A DNA stretch of 64,000 nucleotides from Veillonella infantium (GCF_002959895.1 NZ_PPDD01000010.1:171047-235046); one strand, 5' to 3'. Shown: positions 46,144-56,125, counted from the stretch's first letter. Numbers and translations: made by a program. The notes: generated by a model from the letters alone, not told the origin.

Positions 46144-46839
46144 TTAGTAGTTAATTTCCAAAGGAGTGTAACGACCTTCTTCATTTTCCACCATAATCGC
46201 TTTACGATGAATTTCATATCCCGTCGTAATAGGCCAGTTATATTGATCTTTACCAAGGTTCCATACTTCGCTAGGTTTGATTGTGCCTTGCGGATAAATG
46301 CCGATGCCCATTGTAAGGGTTACCATACCGTCCTTAACAGATGCTACGATAGGTTCTTTTACAAACTCTTTCACATCAATAGTGCGAGTTTTCTTAGGCG
46401 TTACCTTTTCATAAGAAATCTCCGTAGCTTCATTGAAAGATTTGAGCAAAGCATCCCAATCCGCATGTTCATCCGTTACAGGACCTGTTACTTCGTAAAT
46501 AGCAAAGTTACAGATAGCCATCATCTTTTTAACCTTTTCAGGCATTTCCTTGCCACCTAGCACCTCAAGACCTGGCGGTGCTACACGATTTAAACGGTCT
46601 ATAATAGACTCTAAGCTGTCATCTTCAATGACATCCATATCAATATATTCAGCCGCCGCTGTTACACCTAGAGCAAGTGCAGAGGAAAAGCTAATTTTCA
46701 TATGTGGATTAAAGCCTTCAGAATAAGCCATTTTAATTTCTGCGCGGCGAATCATACGTTCTACTGCTTGTGCATAATCAAGGTGCGACAAGAATCGCAA
46801 TTTTTCGCCTTTATTTAAGGCCAAACGTAACTTTTTCAA
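46144..46839 (-). CDS. TIGR03936/DUF2344 radical-SAM-linked protein
   Basis: 231 aa protein of unknown function, found fused to or beside B12-binding radical-SAM proteins. Recognisable segments are RLALNKGEKLRFLSHLDYAQ, YSEGFNPHMKISFSSALALG and AEYIDMDV. I chose the TTG at 46839, which has GGAGG nine bases upstream; a GTG closer to the Shine-Dalgarno would have no spacing. It overlaps the end of the upstream radical-SAM gene by 29 bp, so the two are tightly coupled. A role in RNA or cofactor modification is only a guess. Confidence 0.85.
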   Translation of the reverse strand: MKKLRLALNKGEKLRFLSHLDYAQAVERMIRRAEIKMAYSEGFNPHMKISFSSALALGVTAAAEYIDMDVIEDDSLESIIDRLNRVAPPGLEVLGGKEMPEKVKKMMAICNFAIYEVTGPVTDEHADWDALLKSFNEATEISYEKVTPKKTRTIDVKEFVKEPIVASVKDGMVTLTMGIGIYPQGTIKPSEVWNLGKDQYNWPITTGYEIHRKAIMVENEEGRYTPLEINY

Positions 46840-48694
46840 CTCTGCCACCCTCCTTATAGTCAATAATTGCAGTATTTAGCTCTGGACATACGTTACAGCC
46901 CTTACATGGACCGCGACGGCAATCACTTGTTAAGTTTGCCTCTACCGCTTGTTCCCACTCTCGTTTCAAGAAAGCTTTACTTACAGTGCAATCTAAATGA
47001 TCCCAAGGTAATGGTTCGTCGAAATCACGAGTACGACGTGCAAAATATGCAGGATCTAAACCACAGTCAGCGAATGCTTGTAACCAAGTTTCATAGTTGA
47101 AGAACTCAGTCCAACCATCAAATTTACAACCTGCTTCCCAGGCTTTTACAAGAACTTCAGATAATCTACGGTCCCCACGAGCAAAGGCAGCCTCCATGTA
47201 GCCCGTATAGCCATCATGGTAATGATAGGAAATATTGCGATTATTGATGAGAGATTTTAAATACCGTTGCTTACGATGAATTTCCTCTACATCTTGTTGA
47301 CCATACCATTGGTATGGAGAATGTGTTTTTGGCACAAAGAAGGATACGCTCACAGTTACAGAACCATTGCGTTTACCCGTAATATCACGGTGTAAATCAA
47401 GCACCTTGTACGCCAAATCAGCAATACCTGCTAGGTCTTCATCAGTTTCAGTAGGAAGGCCCATCATGAAGTACAGTTTAACTGTATTCCACCCAGATTT
47501 AAAGGCATTTGTACACGCTGCCAATAAATCTTCTTCGCTAACGCCTTTGTTGATAACATCGCGCATGCGCTGTGTACCCGCTTCAGGAGCAAAAGTAAGA
47601 CCACTCTTACGTACTTGTTGCACCTTTTTCGCAATATCGATGGAGAAACTATCGATGCGCAAGGATGGCAAGCTTACGCTTACTTGTTTGTCTTTGAACT
47701 CTTCCATGAGCATGTCTACTAACTCTGGCAATTTAGAATAATCCGCAGAGCTTAAGCTCATCAAAGAGATTTCATTATAACCAGTGTTAGCAATCGTATC
47801 CTTAGCAATTTGAAGCAAACGCTCTGGCGTCTTTTCACGAACAGGGCGGTATAGCATTCCCGCTTGGCAGAAACGACAACCACGTGTACAGCCGCGGAAT
47901 AATTCTAGTACTGCCCGGTCATGCACAATATCTAAGAAAGGCACCACAGGTTTTGTAGGGTAAAATACATTTTCTACGTCCTCTACGATGCGTTTCTCTA
48001 CAGCTGCCGGTACATCTTCAAAGCGAGGTGTAATAGATTTAAAATCGCCTTGTTCTGTGTATTCTACATCGTATAACGCTGGACAATAGGTACCAGGAAT
48101 TTGAGCCACTTTACGCAAAAACGCCTCTTTACCACCAGGGAAACCTTTTGCTTTTTCAGCTTTATAGAGGTCGATAAATTCATCGCCCCATTCTTCGGAT
48201 TCACCGAGAGATACAATATCAAAGAAATCTGCAATAGGCTCTACATTAAATGCACATGGGCCACCACATACGAGTAACGGGAAATCCATATCACGATCTT
48301 TAGCGTACATAGGAATGCCAGCCAAATCGAGCATATTCAAAATATTAGTAAAGCTCATCTCATATTGAAGCGTAAAGGCTAGTACATCAAAGTCTTTAAT
48401 AGGCGTACGAGTTTCCAAAGAGAATAAAGGAATGTTGCGCTTGCGCATCTCCTCTTCCATATCGTGCCAAGGTGCAAACACACGTTCCGCTGCTGCATCA
48501 TCACGACGGTTTACAAGACCATATAAAATTTTGATACCCAAATGGCTCATGGCCACTTCGTATACATCTGGAAAAGCTAATGCCATTGTTACATCAACAG
48601 TACTGTGATCTTTTACGATACTGTTATATTCGCCACCCGTATAACGAGCAGGCTTTTGGACATGTTGTAACCATGACGTATCTAATTGAATCAT
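46811..48694 (-). CDS. TIGR03960-type B12-binding/radical SAM protein
   Basis: 627 aa. The N-terminal third resembles a B12-binding domain (VTMALAFPDVYEVAMSHLGI). The radical-SAM motif is ELFRGCTRGCRFCQAGMLYR, and the C-terminus has cysteines in CRRGPCKGCNVCPELN that could bind another cluster. The C-terminal neighbour is the DUF2344 protein. The reaction is unknown. Confidence 0.85.
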   Translation of the reverse strand: MIQLDTSWLQHVQKPARYTGGEYNSIVKDHSTVDVTMALAFPDVYEVAMSHLGIKILYGLVNRRDDAAAERVFAPWHDMEEEMRKRNIPLFSLETRTPIKDFDVLAFTLQYEMSFTNILNMLDLAGIPMYAKDRDMDFPLLVCGGPCAFNVEPIADFFDIVSLGESEEWGDEFIDLYKAEKAKGFPGGKEAFLRKVAQIPGTYCPALYDVEYTEQGDFKSITPRFEDVPAAVEKRIVEDVENVFYPTKPVVPFLDIVHDRAVLELFRGCTRGCRFCQAGMLYRPVREKTPERLLQIAKDTIANTGYNEISLMSLSSADYSKLPELVDMLMEEFKDKQVSVSLPSLRIDSFSIDIAKKVQQVRKSGLTFAPEAGTQRMRDVINKGVSEEDLLAACTNAFKSGWNTVKLYFMMGLPTETDEDLAGIADLAYKVLDLHRDITGKRNGSVTVSVSFFVPKTHSPYQWYGQQDVEEIHRKQRYLKSLINNRNISYHYHDGYTGYMEAAFARGDRRLSEVLVKAWEAGCKFDGWTEFFNYETWLQAFADCGLDPAYFARRTRDFDEPLPWDHLDCTVSKAFLKREWEQAVEANLTSDCRRGPCKGCNVCPELNTAIIDYKEGGRVEKVTFGLK

Positions 48695-48751
48695 ACATCC
48701 TCCGTCTTTTCTGAAAGACTTCTTTCACAATCAATCCTATATATAGGTTAT

Positions 48752-49858
48752 TTAAAAAATATATTTTGTCCGTTGCATTGCGATATTTAACAAAATACCA
48801 ATACTCAACATATTCGTAGTCAATGCACTAACACCATAACTAAGGAATGGCAATGGAATACCAGTAACAGGCATAATACCAATTGTCATACCTACATTAA
48901 CGAGTACCTCAAAGGTAAACATAGTGGCAATCCCTGTAGCTAATAACATACCAAAATTATCATTGCACATATACGCCACTTTAATGCTGCGATAAATAAG
49001 CATAAAGAGCAATAACAATACTATGATACAACCTACAAAGCCAAATTCTTCACCAATAACGGAGAAAATAAAATCCGTATGATTTTCTGGTAAGAAGTTC
49101 AACTGACTTTGTGTGCCATTAAAGATACCTTTGCCAAAAATCAACCCAGAACCAATGGCAATCTTAGACTGAATAATATGATAGCCAGATCCAAAGGGAT
49201 CAATATCTGGATTTAAAAATACGAGAATACGTTGTTTTTGGTATTCTTTCAGTACAAACCAGCCTAAAGGCATCAATAATAAACCAGTGCCCGCGATAAT
49301 TTTTATGAGTCTAGTTTTAATGCCAGAGATAAATAGCATCCCCACAAAAATGGCAATGTACACAAGAGATGTACCTAAGTCAGGTTGTAAAAATACAAGT
49401 CCAATAGGTACCCCAACATATAATACAGGCAATATTAAAGACTTAAATGTATCTAACTTGCCAATACGAGGCTCTAGCATTTTGGCCATACAGATAATCA
49501 TCAATAATTTAGAAAATTCTGATGGCTGAATGGTAATAGGACCCAGTTGAATCCACCGTTGAGCACCCAATGCAGATGTACCAACGGCCATAACGGCAAT
49601 TAACATCAAAAGGGTAATGCCATAAATGATATTGCCCCAATCCTTTAACCGATGGTAGTTAAGGAATTGCATGGCTATCACAACAGCTGCATTAGCAAGG
49701 AAAAATATAAGTTGCTTTACTACTAAACTACCAAATCCAATAGGCTCTTGATTAACATGAGTTGCACTGCCAATAGCTGCTAAGCCAATGCAAACCAGTA
49801 GAAAAGTACATATGATAATAGCCCAGTCGCTATCATTCCATAGTTTCCGCCACATCAT
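48752..49858 (-). CDS. rodA: Rod-shape peptidoglycan glycosyltransferase RodA (SEDS)
   Basis: 368 aa with about ten membrane helices. SEDS family motifs: AQRWIQLGPITIQPSEFSKL, FLQPDLGTSLVYIAI, FLPENHTDFIFSVIGEEFGF and GIPLPFLSYGVSALTTNM. It polymerises glycan strands from lipid II together with its class B PBP, here the product of mrdA two genes upstream. It lies 5 bp after the MinD-like gene. Confidence 0.95.
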   Translation of the reverse strand: MMWRKLWNDSDWAIIICTFLLVCIGLAAIGSATHVNQEPIGFGSLVVKQLIFFLANAAVVIAMQFLNYHRLKDWGNIIYGITLLMLIAVMAVGTSALGAQRWIQLGPITIQPSEFSKLLMIICMAKMLEPRIGKLDTFKSLILPVLYVGVPIGLVFLQPDLGTSLVYIAIFVGMLFISGIKTRLIKIIAGTGLLLMPLGWFVLKEYQKQRILVFLNPDIDPFGSGYHIIQSKIAIGSGLIFGKGIFNGTQSQLNFLPENHTDFIFSVIGEEFGFVGCIIVLLLLFMLIYRSIKVAYMCNDNFGMLLATGIATMFTFEVLVNVGMTIGIMPVTGIPLPFLSYGVSALTTNMLSIGILLNIAMQRTKYIF

Positions 49859-49863
49859 ATCAC

Positions 49864-50787
49864 CTATTTCAATTTACGACGGCGCCATAAACTTTGCTTA
49901 CCTTGCACTAATAAACGCTGAGTAGTCCATCCACCGCGATTAATATACAAAACAGTATTCGAATCTCCAAAGATAGACTCACCAGCTGAAGCAAGAGTCG
50001 GTGTACATGATTCTTCTTTAGCCGCTTTTTTCTTAGTTACATAGGCATCAAATTGTTTTTGTACATCATAATCTTCCCAACAATCGCCTGTCACAACATA
50101 GTCTACAAGAGGTGCTAATACATTACGAAACTCATGAGAAGCAAGGTCTAACAAATGACCATCTTGTGTATATGTTAGGATATCTTCATCATAAGGAATC
50201 ATAGCCCCTACATACTCGGCGCGAAGGACTTCCAACATATCATATAAATCTATGTCTTCACCATCTACTGGCACTGCATTAAAGGCAATAGCAAAGTCGC
50301 GAATATTATGTTCTTGACATACTTGAATCATACGCGCCCCATTGCGCAAGGATACCCACAATGGATGTGTCACAACGATACAACGACTCACAAGATCTAA
50401 AATTGACTCAATGCCCTTGCCAATCCCTGCTGGTGCATCGATCAGAATATAGTCATATACATCACAAAGCCGACGAACTAATTTCTTATACTTCTTTCGA
50501 CCTATATCTTCCCAGCGTGCACTTTGACTAGCCGGTAAGAAATCTAGATTTTTTGCAATGGATACAATAGCATCATTTGTATATTCTTTATCTTCACTCG
50601 CATCAAGTGCATCATAGATAATTTCATCTGCCACGCCTAACACGAGATCCAAATCGCGCAATCCAAAGTCTCCATCACAGAGCAATACGCGGTGCCCTGC
50701 ATGACTTAAGGCTGCACCCAAGCATGCAGTGACGGTCGTTTTACCTACGCCACCCTTACCGGATACAACACCAATGATTTCGCCCAT
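49864..50787 (-). CDS. MinD-like ParA-family ATPase
   Basis: 307 aa. The deviant Walker A motif is VVSGKGGVGKTTVTACLG, Walker A' is LLCDGDFGLRDLDLVLGVA, and Walker B is YDYILIDAPAGIGKGI, all closest to MinD. The C-terminus (TTQRLLVQGKQSLWRRRKLK) is basic and could form a membrane-binding helix. No MinC, MinE or DivIVA gene is in the window. The gene lies between mrdA (1 bp gap) and rodA (5 bp). The ATG at 50787 has AAAGGA upstream; the frame upstream overlaps mrdA. Whether it places the division site or helps elongation is unknown. Confidence 0.88.
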   Translation of the reverse strand: MGEIIGVVSGKGGVGKTTVTACLGAALSHAGHRVLLCDGDFGLRDLDLVLGVADEIIYDALDASEDKEYTNDAIVSIAKNLDFLPASQSARWEDIGRKKYKKLVRRLCDVYDYILIDAPAGIGKGIESILDLVSRCIVVTHPLWVSLRNGARMIQVCQEHNIRDFAIAFNAVPVDGEDIDLYDMLEVLRAEYVGAMIPYDEDILTYTQDGHLLDLASHEFRNVLAPLVDYVVTGDCWEDYDVQKQFDAYVTKKKAAKEESCTPTLASAGESIFGDSNTVLYINRGGWTTQRLLVQGKQSLWRRRKLK

Positions 50788-50788
50788 A

Positions 50789-52711
50789 CTAATCCTTTCT
50801 TGGTTGCCCACTTGTTACTGCATTCTGAGGTTTCTGCCCATTAGACGTATTCCCTACAGTTGCACTATCTTTATTACTTTTAGTATTTGTGTCATTCGTT
50901 TTTTTATTTAATGGTACATTGAAATATGCGGCTAGCACATCACGTACGATTGGACCTGCAGAGCCCGCACCAAAGCTACCTTGTTCAACAAGTGCAACCA
51001 CAACAATTTGTGGCTTATCATATGGTGCATAGGCTACAAACCAGCCATGATCTCGGCCATGTGCATTTTCTGCAGTACCAGTCTTACCAGCTACATTAAT
51101 TGGGAAGCCTTTAAATAAGTCCCCTGCTGTACCACCTTCGTTTGTAACATCACGCAAACCTTCTCGAATAAGGTCCATAATATTTTTTGGAACTGGTAGA
51201 ATACCTAATTTATCAGGACCAAAAATCTCTTTCGGAGTGCCATCTTTATTATCAATACGGCTTACCACATAAGGTTTATATTTAATACCACCATTAGCTA
51301 CTTCGCTGAGCAAAACAGCCATTTGCAATGGCGTAACTAAGGTAAAAGATTGACCAATAGCAGCATCGAAGGTTTCACCTAAGTACCAATCTTCATCATA
51401 TACTTTTCGTTTATACTCAGGGCTTGCCATAATGCCAGACGCCTCGCCTGGTAAATTAATGCCAGTCTTTTCACCAATGCCAAAATAAGCCGCATATTTA
51501 TCGAGATTTTCTATGCCTACACGATTACCCATTTCATAGAAGTAAACGTTATCTGACTTAGCAAGTGCTCTATTAAAGTTAAGCCATCCTAAGGCTTCAC
51601 CTTCTGCATTTCGCTTATCGATCAACCAGTGCTTACCACTGTCAAAGATCATCTCTTCAGGAGTAACCTTTTTAAGATCTAACGCTGCTGTACCGGTGAT
51701 AATCTTAAATGGTGATCCTGGTGGATATTCACCAGAAATAACCTTATTATCAAAAGGATGATTTTTATCATTATTCAGCTGATTCCATTGAGCAGTTGTA
51801 ATCCCTTTAGAAAACCAGTTTGGATTAAATTCAGGCGCACTGACCATAGCTAAAATAGCCCCTGTATTAGGGTCCATGGCCACCACTGCTGCCCCTTGTG
51901 CGGGAATACCTTGCGCACGCAATTGATCGAGCTGATTCTTAACAGCTTCTTCTGCAGCCTTTTGTAAATTCACATCGATGGTTAGATGAATATTAGCACC
52001 TGGCACTGTATGTTTTCGATCTACCTCAGCCACAGGACGACCTGTAGCATCTACCTCAACTTGTTTACCACCATCGGTACCACGTAAGATAGAATCATAT
52101 AATTTTTCGAGACCAGAACGACCTAAAATAGTACCACCACTTACCAGTGTATTAGGGTCTTGCTGTTTTAGCTCTTCTAATTCCTCTTCACTCACTTCAC
52201 CAACATAACCAAATAATTGAGAAGCCATCGTTTCATATGGATAGTATCGAAGTGGCTCAACATCAATGGTTACCCCTGGTAATTCATGACGATGCTCTTC
52301 AATGGTTGTCACTACGTCCATAGAAATATCATTAGCAATACGTATTGGCTCATAACCATACTTGTGATCATTAACCTTCTTTGTAATATCTTCAGGCTTC
52401 ATTTTTAATAAAGCTGCCAATTTAGCAACTTCACCATCATCCAAAGCCTTTCCAGTAGGCATGATAGATATAGTATAGGCAGGTCGAGAGCCTACAAGAA
52501 TTTGACCATTACGATCATACATAACGCCTCGTGCTGCAGTCATCGGTACCATGCGCAATCGGTTGCCTTCCGCCTTGGCTTGATAATAGCCACCAGCCAA
52601 GATTTGTAGCATAAACAAACGCAATGCTAACACTATAAATATACCCGCTACAATGTAAAAGAGTACATCAAAGCGACTCGTTTTTCTTCGTTTATAGAGG
52701 CCTTCAAGCAC
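50789..52711 (-). CDS. mrdA: Penicillin-binding protein 2 (elongation transpeptidase)
   Basis: 640 aa class B PBP that cross-links peptidoglycan with RodA. A short cytoplasmic N-terminus and one membrane helix (VLFYIVAGIFIVLALRLFML) are followed by the dimerisation domain. The transpeptidase has SxxK in YPPGSPFKIITGTAAL, SxN in AKSDNVYFYEM, and KTG in VAGKTGTAENAHG. The C-terminal ~30 residues are a Lys/Asn/Ser-rich tail. The start is GTG with GGGGG seven bases upstream. Confidence 0.95.
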   Translation of the reverse strand: MLEGLYKRRKTSRFDVLFYIVAGIFIVLALRLFMLQILAGGYYQAKAEGNRLRMVPMTAARGVMYDRNGQILVGSRPAYTISIMPTGKALDDGEVAKLAALLKMKPEDITKKVNDHKYGYEPIRIANDISMDVVTTIEEHRHELPGVTIDVEPLRYYPYETMASQLFGYVGEVSEEELEELKQQDPNTLVSGGTILGRSGLEKLYDSILRGTDGGKQVEVDATGRPVAEVDRKHTVPGANIHLTIDVNLQKAAEEAVKNQLDQLRAQGIPAQGAAVVAMDPNTGAILAMVSAPEFNPNWFSKGITTAQWNQLNNDKNHPFDNKVISGEYPPGSPFKIITGTAALDLKKVTPEEMIFDSGKHWLIDKRNAEGEALGWLNFNRALAKSDNVYFYEMGNRVGIENLDKYAAYFGIGEKTGINLPGEASGIMASPEYKRKVYDEDWYLGETFDAAIGQSFTLVTPLQMAVLLSEVANGGIKYKPYVVSRIDNKDGTPKEIFGPDKLGILPVPKNIMDLIREGLRDVTNEGGTAGDLFKGFPINVAGKTGTAENAHGRDHGWFVAYAPYDKPQIVVVALVEQGSFGAGSAGPIVRDVLAAYFNVPLNKKTNDTNTKSNKDSATVGNTSNGQKPQNAVTSGQPRKD

Positions 52712-52734
52712 TCTTTCACCCCCTTACTAATTTA

Positions 52735-53226
52735 TTACCAAATATAATCTTGCTGTTCGTCCTTACGCCACAATAATCCATGTACGATGGCCGCCAATAA
52801 ACCGTTCCAAAATAGTACTGGTATAACCATATGCCACATATATATCCCTATATGTAAATCTCCACCACTGGCCAATATCATTAAGCTCCGGATAAATCCA
52901 TCAAGCAATGTACAAATGGCTACAATAGCACTGGACCAATACCAACGTTCTTCATAGAGTCGATGTTTCACTGCAGATAATAGGTAAACCACAAGAACGT
53001 AAGGGAATAAATGGAGCCCAAAGAAGTTAGATATCAATACATCATGTACAATACCACCTATAACAGCTGCCATCAGCCCCATATAACGACCTTTAAATAG
53101 TGTGACTATAACAATGGTGGTCAAAATTAAATTTGGCAACCAATTCGTATGAAAAATAGCAGGCAATAATTGGGCCTGTATAAAGTAAATTAAAAATCCA
53201 CAGAGTACTAAAGCTAGACGCGTCAT
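52735..53226 (-). CDS. mreD: Rod shape-determining protein MreD
   Basis: 163 aa polytopic protein with about five hydrophobic segments (ALVLCGFLIYFIQAQLLPAI, NLILTTIVIVTLFKGRYMGL, LFPYVLVVYLLSAVKHRLY). The GGIVHDVLISNFFGLHLFPY motif is typical of MreD. Its start overlaps the mreC stop as ATGA. It is part of the elongation complex with MreB, MreC, PBP2 and RodA. Confidence 0.92.
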   Translation of the reverse strand: MTRLALVLCGFLIYFIQAQLLPAIFHTNWLPNLILTTIVIVTLFKGRYMGLMAAVIGGIVHDVLISNFFGLHLFPYVLVVYLLSAVKHRLYEERWYWSSAIVAICTLLDGFIRSLMILASGGDLHIGIYMWHMVIPVLFWNGLLAAIVHGLLWRKDEQQDYIW

Positions 53227-54140
53227 GGTTTAACGGCCCCCTTTGCCCCTTCAACTTGATCTCGTTGTGTTTGAGGTACTAGTTTAGGCTCAAGACCTGG
53301 TTTTTGTGGTGCACTTACGGAAGATGATGTAAGGACAAACACCTCTTCTAAACGATAGAAGTCCACACTTGGTGTAATTACGGCATTCTTTACAAAACCT
53401 TCCGTATCATTTTCGATGGACTGTACATTACCAACAGGCAATCCTTTAGGGTAGATACCACCATACCCAGAGGTGATTAATTTATCCCCTACTAATACAT
53501 CACCATCACGAGCAATATTTACCATTGATGGCGTACGAGGTGAGTCGCCATCACCTTTTACGACACCAGATAGGCGAGATTCAGGACGTTGTACAATAAC
53601 ACCGATTGCACTACGCGGGTCAAGAATGGTTTGTACTCGAGAAGAGTGAGGGTATACATCGGTAATAAAACCAACTACCCCACTTGGTACAACGACAGCC
53701 ATATTGACAGCCATCCCTTCTTCACTACCCTTATCGATAGTGAAAGTATTTGTCCATGTGCCGTAATCCTTTGTAATAATACCTGCTAAAGTCATGGAGA
53801 ATTCCGGATGATTGCTCTTATAGTTGAGCAATTGACGAAGTCGAATATTTTCTGCTACTACTTCATCATAGTTAACAACCTTTTGTTCTAATGCAGCCTT
53901 GCGAGATGCTGCCTCATCACTTTCAATAGTTGCAGAAATAGCATTATTGAGTACTGTAAAACCGGTTTGTACACCGTCAAGCAAACGGGCAGATCCATAA
54001 GCAAATGGCGTTGTAATACCTTCAAGAGTGACAGTAACAAAAGGAATACTAGTTCGTTGTTTCCATGCAAATCCGAGCAACGCTAATAGAATACAGCTAA
54101 TGACAACAACGATAATTAACTTTTTATCTGACTGTATCAT
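53223..54140 (-). CDS. mreC: Rod shape-determining protein MreC
   Basis: 305 aa bitopic protein. One N-terminal membrane helix (LIIVVVISCILLALLGFAW) is followed by a coiled coil (about residues 60-100: EAASRKAALEQKVVNYDEVV). The beta-rich extracytoplasmic domain has VVPSGVVGFITDVYPHSSRV and DKLITSGYGGIYPKGLPVG. A Pro/Gln-rich tail ends it. It contacts PBP2 and helps activate RodA-PBP2. It lies 1 bp from the mreB stop. Confidence 0.94.
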   Translation of the reverse strand: MIQSDKKLIIVVVISCILLALLGFAWKQRTSIPFVTVTLEGITTPFAYGSARLLDGVQTGFTVLNNAISATIESDEAASRKAALEQKVVNYDEVVAENIRLRQLLNYKSNHPEFSMTLAGIITKDYGTWTNTFTIDKGSEEGMAVNMAVVVPSGVVGFITDVYPHSSRVQTILDPRSAIGVIVQRPESRLSGVVKGDGDSPRTPSMVNIARDGDVLVGDKLITSGYGGIYPKGLPVGNVQSIENDTEGFVKNAVITPSVDFYRLEEVFVLTSSSVSAPQKPGLEPKLVPQTQRDQVEGAKGAVKP

Positions 54141-54141
54141 A

Positions 54142-55179
54142 TTAGTCTTGGCCCTTTCTATTTTTAGAATTCACAATAAAACGTGATAAGCTCACCAAGT
54201 CAGATGAAGCCCCGTTAAGGCCCACAACGACTTTTGTCTCTGGTGCATCCGGAACATGTACAGGCACACCTAACTCGCCCCCGATACGCTCAGCCAAACC
54301 CGACAGTTGCGCAGTACCACCAGTAAGATATATTCCATATTGCATAATATCTGCTACAATCTCAGGTTCAGCAGAACGAATCATTTGTTTCACTTCATCT
54401 AAAAGGCCAGCAATACAGTCATTAACAACTTGATATACCTCGGACTGATGAATAACACAACGTCTGCCTAAACCATTCATCATATCACGGCCTTGAAAGG
54501 CATATTCCGCATCTTCTAAAGGTGCCATAGCGGTGCCTACTGTATGTTTAATATCTTCTATAATTTCTTCAGAAACGATAACCCCAAAACACTCACGTAC
54601 ATAGCGTAGCAATGCATTATTGATATCTGAGCCACCGAAGCGAATCGTTTTACTGTCTACAATACCGCCCAATGAAACAATGCCCATATCGACAGTGCCA
54701 CCACCAATATCAATGACCATAGATCCACGAGCTTCAAAGATAGGTGCACCGCAACCAATGGCTGCAGCGACAGGTCGCTCGATAAGAAATACTTCGCGTG
54801 CTCCCGCCTGAATAACAGCATCCATCATCGCTCTTTGCTCAACGTCGGTCATCCCACAAGGAACACCAACAAGAACTCGAGCGCGGCGCAATGCATTAGA
54901 CACTTTATTCAGAAAATAGTTAAGCATCGTGTGCATAACTCGATAGTCCACAATAAATCCATCTTTTAATGGTGTCAAAGGGCGCCACATATCGGGCATA
55001 CGCAATACAAGACGTGCCGCTTCATCCCCAACGGCTACTACTTTTTCTTGTTTTGTATCAGTTGCTATAATAGATGGTTCGCTTATAACAGTTCCTCGCG
55101 TCCCCCCCATGAGGCGCGTCTGTATGGAACCAATATCTATACTTACATCTTTTCCTAGAGTAGGTAAAATGGAACTCAT
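54142..55179 (-). CDS. mreB: Actin-like protein MreB
   Basis: 345 aa bacterial actin that guides lateral-wall synthesis. Phosphate 1 motif is VSIDIGSIQTRLMGGTRG, phosphate 2 is SMVIDIGGGTVDMGIV, and the adenosine motif is GIYLTGGTAQLSGLAERI. The connecting motif AAIGCGAPIFEARG is in place. First gene of the mreBCD-mrdA-minD-rodA group. Confidence 0.96.
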   Translation of the reverse strand: MSSILPTLGKDVSIDIGSIQTRLMGGTRGTVISEPSIIATDTKQEKVVAVGDEAARLVLRMPDMWRPLTPLKDGFIVDYRVMHTMLNYFLNKVSNALRRARVLVGVPCGMTDVEQRAMMDAVIQAGAREVFLIERPVAAAIGCGAPIFEARGSMVIDIGGGTVDMGIVSLGGIVDSKTIRFGGSDINNALLRYVRECFGVIVSEEIIEDIKHTVGTAMAPLEDAEYAFQGRDMMNGLGRRCVIHQSEVYQVVNDCIAGLLDEVKQMIRSAEPEIVADIMQYGIYLTGGTAQLSGLAERIGGELGVPVHVPDAPETKVVVGLNGASSDLVSLSRFIVNSKNRKGQD

Positions 55180-55210
55180 AGTAAAATCTCCTTCATTACA
55201 TCATTATTCC

Positions 55211-55219
55211 ATTTTACCA
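55211..55219 (-). promoter_or_regulatory. Candidate extended -10 of the mre operon
   Basis: TGG-TAAAAT on the minus strand (hexamer 55211-55216), about 35 bases upstream of the mreB start. No clear -35 is seen. Confidence 0.35.
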
Positions 55220-55246
55220 CATATAATGCGACTTTATCTATTGAAT

Positions 55247-55328
55247 AGAAAAAGCACTCCTATAATGATGTATACATCTCTTCACTGAACAAATCAGAAA
55301 GAGTGAACTCATTATTATGAGTGCTTTT
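55247..55328 (-). terminator. Nested double hairpin terminator after radC
   Basis: An outer stem pairs 55250-55268 with 55309-55328 (AAAAGCACTC with GAGTGCTTTT, then a run matching ATAATGA). An inner stem pairs TTCACT (55281-55286) with AGTGAA (55302-55307). T5 follows on the minus strand. It begins 21 bases past the radC stop. Confidence 0.75.
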
Positions 55329-55348
55329 ACTATTAATATGTGCATTCT

Positions 55349-56047
55349 CTAACTAAGTTTACCTATTTCACTAAGGCTAGTGAATTCATTATCACCAATA
55401 ATAATATGATCTAATACTGGTATTCCCATAAACTGACCTGCACTAACAAATAACTTGGTAAGCCGAATATCTTCGTCACTAGGCCGGCTATCGCCAGATG
55501 GATGATTATGTATTAAGATAATGGCTGCCGCATTACAAGCTATGGCCTTCTTAAAAACAGCTCGCTGCTCTACGAGGCTAGATACTAAACCTCCATTCGA
55601 AATATGTTCTAACTGAATCAACTTATTTCGAGACGTCAACATAGCTGCCCATACATGCTCCACATCTTCGTGTCGCAGGCGCTCCATTACATATTGAGCA
55701 ATGACAAAAGGTTGAGAAAAATCTTCGTATGTTTCCTTAATTTTTAGTTCCCCTAATCGTCGCCCCATCTCAAGAGCCGCACACAAAGTTACCGCTTTAT
55801 CTGTACCAATTCCCTTAATTTTTATAAGCTCTTCAACGGTCATTCTATTAAGACCGTACTCCCCATCATCATAGGACTGTACAATATCACTCGCTAGCGA
55901 TATGGCAGACTGACCTTTCACCCCAGTACGCAATAAAATAGCTAGCAATTCCTCCATCGCCATATGGGATGGTCCTAAAGCAAGAAATTTTTCACGGGGA
56001 CGCTGAAATGGTAACATGTCTTTTACACTTACTGTTGGTACTTCCAT
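55349..56047 (-). CDS. radC: RadC/JAB-domain protein
   Basis: 232 aa. The helix-hairpin-helix part (EELIKIKGIGTDKAVTLCAAL) is followed by a JAB/MPN+ metalloprotease-like domain with IILIHNHPSGDSRPSDEDI. RadC proteins were once linked to DNA repair, but the role is unproven. The ATG has GGAGAG upstream. It is usually found just before mreB, as here. A CACAG tandem tract lies 79 bases upstream. Confidence 0.94.
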   Translation of the reverse strand: MEVPTVSVKDMLPFQRPREKFLALGPSHMAMEELLAILLRTGVKGQSAISLASDIVQSYDDGEYGLNRMTVEELIKIKGIGTDKAVTLCAALEMGRRLGELKIKETYEDFSQPFVIAQYVMERLRHEDVEHVWAAMLTSRNKLIQLEHISNGGLVSSLVEQRAVFKKAIACNAAAIILIHNHPSGDSRPSDEDIRLTKLFVSAGQFMGIPVLDHIIIGDNEFTSLSEIGKLS

Positions 56048-56125
56048 AGAATCTCTCCATTCAAATAGATAACACCATTTGTAAATCTAACTACACACAT
56101 CTACTCTCTTACTATATCAATAGCG

